From Isoetes taiwanensis (taxonomy: Eukaryota; Streptophyta; Lycopodiopsida; Isoetales; Isoetaceae): a stretch of DNA of 64,000 nt. Positions 22,907 through 35,479 of the stretch are shown here, piece after piece. The stretch lies in assembly GCA_021234155.1 (NCBI GenBank), contig JAJEKV010000046.1, positions 5,461,012 through 5,525,011 on the forward strand, written 5' to 3'. The notes beneath the pieces are model-generated. The model worked only from the letters and a program-made list of their open reading frames with translations. It did no database searches and had not been told where the DNA came from. How positions within the stretch are numbered: the stretch's first letter is position 1; each line of letters begins with the position of its first letter. The translations under genes and the position numbers were made by a program.

Positions 22907-23490
22907 GAATATGATGTAGCATTATAACAGGAACACACGGAAAACAGAATCCAGAAAACACACGAAACCTCGAACCCGCAGCACCTGCATACCTGAGACA
23001 GAGAATGCTTCAGCTAACCCTAAAATAACCCTAAAGTGAAACATCTCGATGCTTGCATGTATGGCTTATTAAAAAGAAATATAGGAATAAAAATAAAAGG
23101 GAGTAAACCATTGGGGATATGGAATTTAGACAATAAAAATGCGGAGTGCACTCTAGATATACTGATTAGTATGCCTCGTGCAATAGGCTCATGAAATCAT
23201 ATGAAAACCATGCCAAAAAGCGTATAAAATCACAAAAAAACCTCCTGTTATAATGCTAGATATTTATTACAACATACGTCCATGTCCATCAATAGACATA
23301 GAGATAGACTTCATAAAAGTGAATATAATGCAAATAAAATTTCATGGTATTATAGCATGGTTATTACAACATAAATCCATGTCCATCATACACATACACA
23401 TAGAGATAGACTCTTGTATGAAAATCTAATCATGCTCATGTATATTAAACGACCTTCTATCCAGAATCTCTATCACATCAGCATCATCGG
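22907..23490. other. Intergenic with dispersed repeat pieces
   Basis: 23140-23280 is similar to 34755-34870 (shared CACTCTAGA-ATACT-ATTAGTA and CCTGTTATWATGCTA). 23300-23360 resembles 19605-19665 (GTGAAYATAATRCAA, ATGRTATTATAGC). CATGTCCATCA plus ATAGAGATAGACT recurs within about 120 bp. No gene. Confidence 0.5.
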
Positions 23491-23493
23491 GAG

Positions 23494-26400
23494 TTATCTT
23501 CTCATTTCTGGAAAAGATGCCAAAGCATTCACAAGGTTTTCTAATGCACTTACGATCTGTAACTTTGGCAACAACTCGCCCATCAGATAATCATCTGCCA
23601 TACATACCAAATATGCTTCTACAAACCAAGCATTATTCAACTCATAGTAGCACTTATAAGCATAGGTATCAACTATAAATGTATTTTCTGAGTTATATTT
23701 ACTAAAATGCTTATCGTAAACCTTTTCCAAGGTCTTAATAAATAAAGATGTCTTTCCATACTTACGAAGGGTAATAGAGGATAAAACACACTCTGTCCGT
23801 GACCAAATAAAAGCAAAGAATTTCATGACTGAATCTCGAAGAAATGTAGTTAGAGTTGATATGATACTTTCCAAATCTTGATCTGACCAAATAACCACAT
23901 CAAAAACTTTTAAACACGACTGAATAAAGTCAACAACTCGAGGATGAAGAAATATGTGCCTGGTTTTTGTCTCGATCGGCGTCACAGTCACAGAGTTGAT
24001 AGGCGTACGTCCTTTCTGGCACGAATAGAGAAGAACTCCATTAAGGCTTCTTGTGTCTCTAACTTGCTTCCATCTGGTCTATTATATTCGTCTAAATTAT
24101 TTGCATCATTTCCAACTTCCTCTATATCATTCCTGTCATCCCCATCTCATGATTTAACTCAACCCGATGCAAATCTTTAGGTTCTTGGAGGCCATCCGGA
24201 TGGTCCACCTCCTCAATGGGAGTATCTTCTAAAATTCTAGATTGATGAAGGCCATCCCCGTCAGTTTCTGACTGAAACCTAAAGAGTACAAAAATTAATT
24301 AGAATAATTCATTATTGAGTTCACGGACTTGAATCCGACACAAACTACCACTTTTAAGGACATGAAAAAAGAGAAAAGATGGGAGGATCTGACTCAAACC
24401 TAAGGAGTACAAAAATTTACGAAAAAAATTCATTAGTAAAAGTTCACAGACTTGAGTCCGACCCATCAACATCCCAAACCACCAATTTTGACATGGAAAA
24501 AGAAAAGATAGGAGGATCCCCAATCACCATGTTTTAAGGATATGAAAAAAGTAAAGATATATGAAAGAGAGAACATGGAAAAGGAGGAGAATGAGAGAAG
24601 ATATCCTTACAGTATTTGTTGCCTAGCAAGTAAGATTATTGCTGCCCTTGCATTGCTATCAAGTGGCTTTGGTAAAATGCCAACTTGATTAGTATCACCA
24701 AATTGGATGGCATCTTCAATGGCTTGCTTTTCCATAATATTTTCGTCATTGTTTAGAGGATCTTCATCTTCAATTTCGTTATGGCTCCCATTCTTTATAA
24801 AATTTACAACATCATATAAAAACTTATCGCAAAATATTCTCTCCGACTCCCTTGCTACGATAGAGATAGCTTTATAACCAGAGCAAAGAGTTGCTTGAGT
24901 CAGTGTACCATGAAGATACCATTCACATACCATAGTTTGTTTCTCACAAAAAGCGTTTATAAAATATTTTGCCACTTGAGACCTCAACGGCAGTAACTTC
25001 ACTGGCCCTCCATTCATACCAACATCTGCATAAAAGGGCTTTCAGAAACATACTTTTTGCTTCCCAATCAAGTTCCATTTTTTTGTCCATTGTAAAGCAC
25101 ACTTCCATAGAATCTTTTCCAAGATAATACTATTTAGATTGCAGATCACATACTCCTGGTTTTGAAATCATAACTATAAGAAGACAAGAGATACCACTAG
25201 AAGTCATATCTGATTTTGATATCACTTGATGTTCATAAATTGCATTCACAATTTGCTTATCACCTTCAATTGAATGAGCTGATGATATGGCAACACAACA
25301 TTGAGGACCCATTGGAGACAAGATGCATATAGTATACATGTTTAACAATGTCATATCTGAACAACTTCTCCAAAGCGCACAAAATCGTTGGTATCCCATA
25401 TTTCCTTGCTTTGACTGGAGTGCAAAAAAATAAACTTATTGGTGCTTTTGGAAGATCCTTACCATCTATGCCTTTGCAACCTATAGATAATTCAAAAAAC
25501 TGTACATCTTCAGGACTGAATGTTCGGGATTGCATTCCCAATTTTTTCCTAAGTGAATCCTTTACTGTAGCTAGCAACTCAACAGTCTTTGTATTCTTCT
25601 GCAATAATGTTTTAAGATACCATGATGACATCGAGATATATGTCTTGAGATCCTCTTCACTTATACTGTAAGACTTTGCATGCTCTTCATAATCACTATT
25701 CAAATCTCTCACTGTGTTTATATATTGGGCGATGCCTTCTTTTATTGCTCTCTTCCTCTTATAAGTAGTTGCCCAATCAGCCACATCAACTAGATTGTTT
25801 CTTCCCTTTGGTTTTTTTAATGACACCTCATCACTTAATATTTTTTCTGTTAGTAGGAGCATGTCATCACCAAGTCCCTGTGCCAGCCTCATAAAAGGAA
25901 TGTTGAAGAATGTAAGGCTTGGCTATTTAGGGGGATTACCTACCCAATCATTTAAATCCTTATCCATCCACATATCCCAAATTAGATTCCAATTCTTCCA
26001 TGCTTGATCAGGAAGGTTAATAAATTCATAGTGTTCACCCAGCCTTGGTTTGTTTGACTCATTCCTCTTTGCCGATTTATTTATAATAGTATATTTGGCT
26101 AATTCTTCAAATTCCTATATTGCATCCAATGAGATTTAACACAAATCTAACAACTCCAAAAGTTCAATTATAAAATGTAAATACGTATCTGCCAAGCAGT
26201 GCCTTTTCCAGAATTCTTGGGTGTCCTCTCTGGTCGTCCAATAGCAATCCACTGATTTCTAGCATGCTTCAATTGATCAACATATGGGCTTCATTAAAGA
26301 AAGAAGTAAGTCAGTAAGTCGTTAGCAAATAACAAATTACAAGAAATAGCAAAAACAAGAAATAGCACGATTATCTTTCATAATGTGAGACAATATTAAT

Positions 26401-27306
26401 GTTATTCTAGACATGGCTGAGCAAGGCTAAAGTGCTACTTTTTGTTTCCCCTGATAATATTCTACATTTTCTCATCTCCTAAAGTTTTTTCATATCATTG
26501 GAGATTTTATCAGATGGTAGCTTGAGTAAAACTTGAGCAACCATTGCTCAATGTTGTCCTTCTATAACGTAGAAGAGAACATCCTGCTTATTCAAGTCCT
26601 ATTTAAATTTTCAAATTATTGGATATCTATAGTTCCATCCAATTCTTATAACTTTGACGCACTTTATCGGCTTCTTATACCTGTTTTAACTGATCATCCT
26701 CTGAAAATTTATATACCATTAAAGACATATCTATATTATCATTGATGTCCTCTGTTGCATCCACTATAACTAGTGCCTTTGCATTATCCCATTCTCCCTC
26801 CTCTTGTCCATTATCCTCTAATGAGTTTGGGAGCTCCTGTAAAGGGTTTGGAGGCATTGTTGGTGAGTGCTTCATGGGGTTACCCTTCATGATGTTTTTC
26901 TTCAACCGTGTAAAAAATGTAGAGGCAATGACCTCTTCGTTGTACATATTTCTAGGTACAATAGATATTCTCTCTGCAAGTGCTTGTGTATCTTTAGCCC
27001 ACTTTCCAATAAGCTCTTGTATGAAGCTAATTTCCAGCCAAAACCTGCACATGAAAGATCTAATCCATTTTTACTACTTTCCATCAATTGTGGTGCAAAG
27101 TGAAGAAAATTTAAATCCCTGAAAATAACTAGTTTTTTCTTGGGATCCTCAACCAACAAATCCAAACTTGCAACGGCATGAATGCCTAGAACAATACCAT
27201 CTCTTTGTGCTTTTTCCAATTGTGTTCCTTTATAAAGGAATACAAGGTCATCTTCTGCCCACACTGTTGAACCTCCACAGTTTTCTCTGTTGGCGCCATA
27301 CCACAA
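23494..27306 (-). pseudogene. Multi-exon HAD/FCP1-like gene remnant, transposon-like
   Basis: Reading on the minus strand, pieces lie at 27306-27052 (GIVLGIHAVASLDLL), 27052-26675, about 26300-26200 (IAIGRPERTPKNSGKG), about 26130-25935 (EFEELAKY...WKNWNLIWDMW, then a donor-like GTAATC), 25892-25266 (long helical region), 25017-24607 and 23991-23494. The last piece resembles FCP1-type HAD phosphatases: LHPRVVDFIQSCLKVFDVVIWS, then KTLEKVYDKH and SENTFIVD. Just upstream, at about 24036-24052, SLNGVLL stands where the catalytic D-x-D/N-G motif should be, with Ser for the first Asp. This predicts no phosphatase activity. The other exons are unrecognised. A similar (E)IQGVLGYF segment occurs at 60.07 kb in the second transposon copy, so I infer a mobile-element gene rather than a host phosphatase. 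Exon borders are approximate. Confidence 0.5.
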
Positions 27307-27719
27307 ATATCTACCTAAAACAATTTATCATCAATGATGAAGGGTTCCACCTTTCCCCTTCAAAGATTTATCCCCACCTAATATATATTGTACATTGGCC
27401 AGTGTCAAAAGAAATCTACAGTTTTTGCTTCATCAAATCCTTAGCAAAAACCATCAAGCCTCTTAGAAACTTGAGAGCAAAAAACCACGTTAGTGGCTTA
27501 CCAGCAAGACCACAAAAGACCGCCTTACAAGCAGCTCCAAAATTGATTTCCGAACATTCTTTGGAGGGCAAAATCTGTTGAATCTAGAAGCAACACCTCT
27601 ATTAGCATCTGGAGCAAAGAAAAAGATCAAGGGATGCTGCAACAGTGTCGAAAAAAGAGAGAGGAAAGGACGGATCTCCCTCTCTGCCACCGCCCTAGCC
27701 GCAGGCACCAAGAAAGCCG

Positions 27720-28731
27720 TTCAACCCCTTCATCTCTAACCAACATCTTTAACCTTCCCTGCAGTTCTTAAAAATTCATCTGCCATTCCTTGATAAATGC
27801 TTTCTTGAGTCTGGGTCGACCTGGGAAGGATGGAGATTGCAGTTTAAGCCTTACAAATTGTTGCAGTCTAGATTTTGGTTTTCCTGAGGAGTTTTTCTGC
27901 AGTAGAAGCATCATGGATCTTTCTTGAAATTTTTTGCTGGTATATTCTTATCCTTTCTTACTAGCGGAAAGTCTAAATATGTGGTTCAGATAAAGATCAG
28001 GTACCCAAGCAGTTTTGGTTTCTTTATCTTGTAATGCAAGTAGGTTGAATGGATTAGACTGGATTGGATTGCTGAGCTAGGGATAAGTTGATACTTATAT
28101 ATCTTGCACCGGGCTTTAAGAGAGAAGTTTGGTGGCTAGGCATGTTCTTTGTCCAGTCAGCTTCAAGCTTCATATTGAATGCCTAATCCGACAATGCAGC
28201 ATTTAATTCAATATAATTTACAGGTTGATGTGCTTGGTCATAAGGTGAGAAACTAGAACTCATGAAACAATGGCAGTTTCTATGAGCAAAGTGCCAGGCT
28301 GCTCTTCTAACACTGATTCTTTTTTCTCTACCATTCATTTAGCATGGTAAGAGTAAGAAGAGGTAGCTTGGTGATAGGAAATCTGCCTATCTTACATCAA
28401 AAGATATAATGATGTTTGTTCTGACTTCACGGTGTCTGATGTACAAATCGAGGATGTATGGGCTCTTGATGGACGAAGAAGTATGGGCTCCTTTCAGAAG
28501 ACATTGAGAATCAGGCCAAGTATCTGGTGACCTCTATCTTATATCTCTTTGGTGTTATGCTTCTCAATCAAATAAGTTTCAGTTTGAAAGAGGATGAAGA
28601 TGTTGAGGTTACTCTTATAGTAATCCTCAATGAAATTTGAAACATTGTACCCTATCATTGTACTCTGTACTTTTTTATTCTATAAATACAAAATACAACC
28701 TTGCACCCCAAAAAAAAAAAAAAAAAAAAAA
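27720..28731 (+). other. Retroposed non-coding sequence ending in poly(A)
   Basis: No open frame of note. The segment ends TACTCTGTACTTTTTTATTC, then ATAAATACAAAATAC and a run of about 21 A (28709-28731), the look of an inserted transcript 3' end or a LINE-mobilised copy. The tail resembles the L1-type LINE end at 17970-18023. No clear target duplication was found, so the 5' limit is arbitrary. Confidence 0.35.
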
Positions 28732-29129
28732 CCTTATATGTGAACCTAATTTTAATGAAATCCGTTACGTTAGCCATTAATAATTATTGGTGTGAACCAC
28801 CTTTTAACTGAATTTATTATGTTAGTAAAGTAACTTAAGCGTTTGTATACATAAATGCAATTTTTATCAAATCCATTATGTTAAATTTTTAACGCCATGG
28901 TTGGTGTGAACTGCAAAAGAATTTAGTCATATAACGAGTAAGGTGTTAAAAGTTAAATTTTACCATAACATAACAGTAAGTGTGAATCTACCCTAGGTTA
29001 CATAAACACCAGCAAAAACGACGAAATTCTGGTTAAGTGAAATTCTAAATTAGAGGCGTGGCCACCTCCACGAGGGCAACCTTATGTGCGACGAGTATGT
29101 GGGGCAGCACCTATGATAAGACTAACATA
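28732..29129. other. AT-rich spacer
   Basis: No gene. An imperfect repeat built on AATCCRTTAYGTTA and TTGGTGTGAACY occurs at about 28755-28800 and 28865-28915. Confidence 0.4.
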
Positions 29130-29360
29130 TAAAGACTAAAAAAATTTGCGAAGTCCACAGATGTATTTTTCTTGTTCAAACATGATGGGTGGTTGATAAA
29201 TAAGACGCTAGATAGTGGGGACAGAAGACTTTTATTAATGGCACTTATCCTCCTGCTTGGATCACTGCTCTGTGTTGTAGGGAAGGCCCTTTCTGCCCGC
29301 TTGCTTCCCCTCATGGCGGAACCCATGCTCTTATATATCTTCATAATTTAGTGAGCAAAT
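29130..29360 (+). pseudogene. Deletion derivative of the lipase gene, with intact signal peptide
   Basis: ATG 29238 opens a 37-residue frame, MALILLLGSLLCVVGKALSA, then a piece matching an out-of-frame reading of the lipase, ending at a TAG about 29351. At DNA level, 29130-29165 matches 38325-38362, 29215-29294 matches 39583-39660 and 29295-29350 matches 39820-39880. Two internal stretches present at the 39 kb locus are absent here. It keeps four bases in the signal-peptide region that the longer gene lacks, so it shows what the ancestral start looked like. Confidence 0.75.
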
Positions 29361-29390
29361 GGTATATCTTCAAAGAATTGGCACATCAGT

Positions 29391-30361
29391 ATGGATAGGT
29401 TTGATGATTCTCATTTCTACCCGCCGATTTGGAGTTATGAAACAGACTTTGTCGAGACGTACAAGCAATATGTTAGGCATTTTCTGGACAAGGATAATGA
29501 TCAGCCATGGGCTTTTTTCCGGCAAACAATTTGTAATCCAAGATATAACATAAGTGTTTTAACTTTATTGTATTTCTATTCCCTTCTTTTTTTTAATAAC
29601 AGTCTTCGATATTTATGTTGTTGCAGGCATGGTACCAAAAGGTACCAATGGATGTCAACAAAATTTGTACTTGGTTGCAATTTATGGGCAATTTAATGAG
29701 TGATGTAGAAATAACAAACAAGAGTGGTCGTGTGCCGCTGGTTTTGAGTTAGGAATGGCTGGAGTTCCACCTAAATCGGGATACTGATAACTGGTCATTG
29801 AAATGTGGATTCATATAAAAAGTAAGTGGTTTTGTTTTATTTGACTTTTTTGTTGCTTTTGTCTACTGTTCTTAACTGGTTTTTGTGTATTTTAGGTATG
29901 ACAGAGCTAAAGAGATGCAGGTTGATACTGCAATGAACATTCTAGGATGTCCCTATAATGATGACGGTTCTTTGAAGGTATATAGTGATGTTCTTCAGCA
30001 GCAAAAGACTAAGAAGAGTGCAATGATGACATCATTTAATGCTGGAGCAAGTTCTAGTGGTGAGAAAATTGGATTACCCGCTAGTAAACCTACAGGTTTT
30101 GCGACTGTTGATGACAAGAAAGGAAACGTTGCAACTGAGGTATGTTCTTACCTTATTTTCTATGTTTAGTTTAACTATTTAGTTTAGTAACTCTTCTTTA
30201 TTTGCAGGTCCCGATTGTTCTTCCTGCTGGTTCAGTTACTCAAGTTGCTACTAAGAATGTTGTCATTGTTGAAGATGATATTGCTGTCACAAATTTGAGG
30301 CAGCTTGATATCACTAACGATGTCTGGGAGAAGTGTGTTTAGTCTTGTCCTCAGCTGGAAG
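29391..30361 (+). pseudogene. Spliced gene fragment of unknown function
   Basis: Four exon-like blocks have matching introns. Exon 1 (29391-29549) encodes MDRFDDSHFYPPIWSYETDF and on to NPRYN. The intron at 29550-29626 ends TTGCAG but starts ATAAGT where GTAAGT is expected. Exon 2 (29627-29821) has WYQKVPMDVNKICTWLQFM with an in-frame TAG and then TAA near its GTAAGT donor. Exon 3 (29896-30139) encodes YDRAKEMQVDTAMNILG and a Ser/Lys-rich stretch and ends at GAG|GTATGT. Exon 4 (30208-30361) encodes VPIVLPAGSVTQVATKNVV and stops at a TAG (30339-30341) before a GTGAGA donor. I do not recognise the family. The left edge abuts the lipase derivative, so the gene is 5'-truncated. Confidence 0.55.
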
Positions 30362-30739
30362 GTGAGAGTTATATTATGAACTCAACAATGAGTAACAATG
30401 GTGGACAAGCAAAAGCTGCGTGTTTCTTTCTATTTCAATATGTAATCCTTTGCAGGATGGAGCAATAGTCGAGAACGTATTCGCTGCTATACTAATAGTC
30501 CCATGATTTCTGATATGAAAAATCTGAACTTTAGTTGCTGATTTAGTTGCTGATGTGAAAACCTTTGTTTCTATGCTAGGGAACCCACGGGCAGTCGAGG
30601 ATTTCTGGTGGGAAACTAGCAGGCGACAACGCCGCTCGGGGCACAGGTAGGGGGAATTCCGTCGATTAGCTTGTAGAGGCGATTCAAGCTGATTCAATGC
30701 AGATTCAAGCTCTCTCTTTTTTTTTTTTTTTTTTTTTTA

Positions 30740-32536
30740 TTGTGATTAAATGATATCCCAAGATGGCTCTTATTGTGGCAAAATGACATTCCATGATGTA
30801 AAGAATAGCTCTGATGATCCGCAAGTATAGGCTTGAGAATATTATTAAAATGCATGTTGCATAAGGATCTTTTATAGAACAAAGATGTTTAATGAATATC
30901 ATTATGGTTTCTAGACCTTATGGTTGAGAGCTTTGGTGTAAGAATAATGTTATATTCGCACAAGTTCAAAGGTTCAAATCTGTATAAGAACAACTAGTTC
31001 AAAAAGTTAAAATTTGTTCTTTATAAGCGGCCGATAACGGAGGTTGTTATCAGCCTGTTATCTTTGGCGTTATAGGGTTTCATTTTGCGGCCATGGCCCG
31101 GATTGGCGCCAATACAGATGTAGTGCCGCTTCCATCTCGCAAAACCGATGGCTCCATCCTTTTAGCCTGCTCGAAAAGGAAAGGTGTTGATTTTCTCAGA
31201 TGATTTAGAAGCATGGACTCATAGCAAGATATCATTCAGCCATTCTTCACTTTCTAGTAACAAAGACATGCTTTTAGAATTCGTCTGCAAAAGATATTAG
31301 AGAAGCCAACTTATGCCTTCATTTGATACATGAACACAAATGATGGAGCGTAGGGCGATGGCATGATCGATTTTGTGCATTTCTCATGGGATTTGTTCAA
31401 CCTCGGCAATGGAGCCGCAAATAATCACATGGAGCACCCGCCATATCAGGTTTTTCATGTTTGATATAAGAAGATTATTATTCTAAAATGCTCTCTTGGA
31501 GCAAATCAATAGACATCTATTATGAAAATATCTTTGAATAGTGACATTCTAGATTCTCGCCTTATCCATTCGAATGGCCAAAAACGCGGTTTTTTTATGT
31601 ATTCTAAACATATTGGGCGTGGATTAGCCATGTTGGAAATATTTTTAGAATATGTAAAACATGTTATTTTCCATAATCTGCATGTTTTTGTAAAACCATG
31701 TATGTGTGATCGGTTGGACTGGTGTTTGTTTTGAACAAAGATACTTTATGTACCAAGTAACATTGCAATAGTCAAACAAAATTTCATGAGAAATGCATTA
31801 TCATATGAAATGCATTGTCTAATCTGTAACATTTCTTAGACCCTTGTGGTCTTCCTCATTGATATTTTTATAATATCTTTTAGGTGAAGGGCGAAAAGCC
31901 ATGAAGTCTTACTGCTTACCTGTCATCCCTTGTCCGATTCTGAAGTTTATTGCTAACTTTGGCATGTTTGGGTGCAGTAACCAAGACTTCATCTCTTAGA
32001 AGTATTATTTCAAAATTGATGACTTGAAGATACGATTATAGATAATCACTCTTATACTTTGTGGGGGAATTACATATTGGTGAGATCCTTCCTGTTTGGT
32101 TTATACATATATAAAAGGCATTCGGTTGAAGTAAAACTTGGACACATGTTTAAACGATTAGCCTGCATAGTTTTAGGTTGATGCTTGAATGATAAGCCTG
32201 CATGGTTTGTGGGCTAATGATGTACTTGCGAAGAAATAGCTTAAAACATGTATTGACCTGTATGAACAGGCACAGTTCTGTAAAAACATACTAAAGGTCT
32301 TTATTAAATTTATTATTTTGGTCTTTTAATTCATAAAAGAGTCATTTTTGTTGTTCAAGGCTTATAAGATTAGGCTAGTTTTGTATGCCTTGATAAGTAT
32401 CATGGACCATGGATGTGGAGTACCATCTTGGATTAGCCTAGTCCATGTATGGCTGGATAAGTCTACCAAGGGATTGACCGAGGTAGATGGTCATGCTAGT
32501 ATGGCTTTTGTCTGAAGCTAGTTTGGGCGGGTTTTT
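30740..32536. repeat. 1.8-kb dispersed repeat, copy A
   Basis: This copy aligns with 35480-37270 in the same orientation. Sequence begins ATTGTGATTAAATGATATCC and ends at GCTAGTTTGGGCGGG. Copy A is preceded by about 22 T (30718-30738). Long stretches, for example about 31860-32500, are almost identical. No convincing coding frame. It may be a large retroposed or non-autonomous element; homopolymer T lies at one or both edges of both copies. Confidence 0.9.
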
Positions 32537-32635
32537 TTTAGATACTTCCATTCATTGGTTTTACCAATGTTGCTCTTACCCATTGGTCAATGGTACAACA
32601 AGCAGACTCTTATTCTTTCTCTACATTATGATCTA

Positions 32636-32912
32636 CATGTACAAAATTAACACCATTAAGTACATTCGCTGAAACCTTATAGTATTTAACAAACTTTAAT
32701 ATACAGTATACAAAAACTTGTACATGCATACCCCACAAACGAGGATCGCTGCGTACGGTCCAGATCAAGGAATAAAGGGCAAATATGCCCATCCGACAGC
32801 TCTCGCTGCCCGGAGTAACCCCCCGTGTGTGAATATGCACCCAAACCAAAGGGGGTTTTAGGGGGATTTAAATTTAAAACCATTGAATGTAATGGTTTAT
32901 GTTAACTAATAT
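32636..32912. mobile_element. Partial inverted copy of the long-TIR MITE
   Basis: 32636-32828 matches the reverse complement of the interior of 19675-20068 (for example CAACAAACTTTAATATACAG-like and CATGCATACCCCACAAACGA). 32829-32912 matches its arm (GAATATGCACCCAAACCAAA). The opposite arm is missing. The copy lies about 100 bp from the end of repeat copy A. Confidence 0.75.
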
Positions 32913-34904
32913 TCATGGTAGTTATTTATTGGAAAAAAAATTTTGGGCCCTTCGGGCCCTAACGAATAGAACACAAACACATATTGCATGAAATTTGTTT
33001 GAATATGTTGTTGAACCAATAGTTGTTTTTCATTCAATAAATATTAGCAAGGTTTGTTATTAGGAGGAAAAACATATGAGATTCCAGAGAATGACATGTT
33101 CCATTGGAAGCATTGCTCTGTCAAATAATGTAGATTGTATTAAATTACACATGAATAAGCAAGCTTGTTATAGGTGCTTCATATCTTAAAACTTAGAACC
33201 AACAAGAAGTCGTTTTGTCATGCCATCTTCCATGGAATCTTGTGAAGCTGTTTCCTAACAGCCCTAAGTATCCAAATGCTTGGCAGCACAATATGGCGGT
33301 GGAGAGATAAGACGCCAGCTGTTCCCTCAATAAACAGACCTGAGTATCCAAATGCTTGGTAGCAGGATGGCACTTGGGATCCTTTGTTAGCTTAATGGCA
33401 CCTGAGTCATTAACATATATGGGAATTTGTAACTTGAAGACCTTGATACAAATGATGCAGCCAGAGCATTTCTTTTGTTAGCAATGTTGGTTAATGGAAT
33501 ATATAATCTTTTGGTCGGTGCTGTTATCTGCGTCTCTTCTTCTCTCCACTAATTAACATCTTTCATTCCATGCACAAAGCTTTGAATTCAGCTTCTATAG
33601 TATGGAGACTGACAGTGGCTTACTTTTTGTGATTATGAAACATACCGTGCAGTTAAACTTCTATTAGAATCGGTCCCGCAAAGTCCCAGATCAATGTCTT
33701 TGAGATTTACGATATCTCAGACCCTCTGTCTAGTGCCTTTAAAATAGGCGAGGATTCTTGGCTGCTGTCCAGTGAAGTCCAGTACGATGTTGCATGAATA
33801 TACTACTGCAAACGCAATGCCTGGTCATGTGAGTGTGAGATGGATGAGTGATCCTACCAACCGCTCTATAAAGTGGGCTCGAACTTGAAGCCGACTCCAT
33901 ACCTACTCAAATGGTAGCAAATAGCTATCATATCTTCAACATATCTCCTCATGTGCTAAACCCTATTAAACCATTTGTATGCTCAAATTCAAGCAAGAGC
34001 TGCAGCGAGGAGATAAGAGATTATACAATTCCAGATAGGGAATGATGATGGCCATGCATCCGCAACAATAGATTCTCCAAGCGTTGCGGACCCAACAACT
34101 CGCACAATGACCACTAATGCTTCTTTGCAAACCGCTATTTCGATGAGATACGGTCTATAAAACTGGACATGTTAAATTATCTCCTTCACTCGCTCGCTCG
34201 AATTGATCCAATCCAAAACTCGAAGAGAGAAGTAGGCTTCATGTTGGGCATGGAAACCAAAAAAGAATGAAGCAAGGTTTAGGTTTGAAGCCTCTTACCG
34301 GTTCGAAACCATCGCTATATGTTTAAGCTCTCGCCATTTAGAAACGCCCAAGACTTCAAAAACGGTGTGTACGGAGGATCCGGATAGGTTTCTCCCCTTT
34401 AGCTATGCCCACTCCGAGTAAAAGAAGACTCGAACCTCCTTGAGCAGAAGAAACCTGCTGAGGAAAAAAAACGGCAACTAAAATTGAGACTTCGCAGCTA
34501 TGATAAAAATCGATGATGTCCCATCCTCCATCCGACAAGACCAACACAGGCCCGGCCTGCCACTCTGCAGCTCTTCCTGTCATGGGCCCTCTTCCGTAGA
34601 AGCCACGAAGGGGTCGGCCTTGCCTCGAACCCTAAAATATGCCCTTTCGACTCCTGCATGCAAAGGGAGGGTTGTACATATATTTTTCTTGTACATCTAG
34701 ACAAATACATGGGTGCTAACCATTAAAAAAGAGCAAAAAATCAATGCAGCAGGTATGCGCACTCTAGAAATACTTATTAGTACACTCCATCGGATACATT
34801 CACCAAATCATAGCAAAACCATAGGAAAAATAGTATAAAAATACAAAAGAAACCCCCTGTTATTATGCTACATATATCTCATACATGTTTACATGTTGTG
34901 GATT
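32913..34904. other. Intergenic, no gene seen
   Basis: Open frames near 34356-34710 on both strands lack motifs. A GGGCCCTTCGGGCCC palindrome (about 32945-32959) is present. 34755-34870 matches 23140-23280. Confidence 0.45.
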
Positions 34905-35190
34905 TACATTTGTACAGGTAAATCAAATATTTCAGATGGTTTTTTGTAATGAAGTGCCATTCGGCCTCATTTCAAGTAAATCAAATGTTCCAAAATGGTG
35001 TTGGTAATGATGTGCTCTTGGCCTCCTTTCCGGAACATCTTTTGAATTATGATGAACAAGAGCATAGAGCTCATACATATATGGGATAATTTCCCTTGAA
35101 GGCCATTTGGCCTAAAACACTCAAGAGCATAGTGCTCAGACATACAAGGGATAATTTTCCTTTAAGGCCATTTGTCCTAAAACTCTCAGT
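34905..35190. repeat. Two adjacent imperfect tandem duplications (~65 and ~69 bp)
   Basis: The first pair starts at GTAAATCAAAT (34918 and about 34976). The second starts at CAAGAGCATAG-GCTCA (about 35050 and 35119) and contains GGATAATTTYCCTTKAAGGC. Confidence 0.8.
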
Positions 35191-35479
35191 AGCCATTTAC
35201 GGACCGAGATACAGGAAATTTCAACTTGCTCTAAGTAGCAGGAATTGAGTACAACAAATATTCTTCAAAGCTTAAATGAGCCTATGAAGGTTTACAAGAA
35301 ATCGAAGCGCATATACAGAGGTATTTTTGTGCATTTTTCAATTATTCATATTTAAGTTAATTGTAATTATAGGGTAAGACATGACCCCTGCTGTAATAGT
35401 AGGGTCATGTCCACCCTATGATTACAGTATGACAAGCAGTGGTATGTCTTATCCTACGGTTGGAGGTAGGATTTTTTTT

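Noticed and set aside
23494-23991. Functional host FCP1-like phosphatase
   Set aside because: The DxD/N motif is degraded to SLNG, upstream exons do not match host phosphatases, and a related segment occurs in a transposon gene.
34356-34710. Overlapping frames on both strands near 34.5 kb
   Set aside because: They are mutual shadows in a locally GC-richer patch; none shows a motif.
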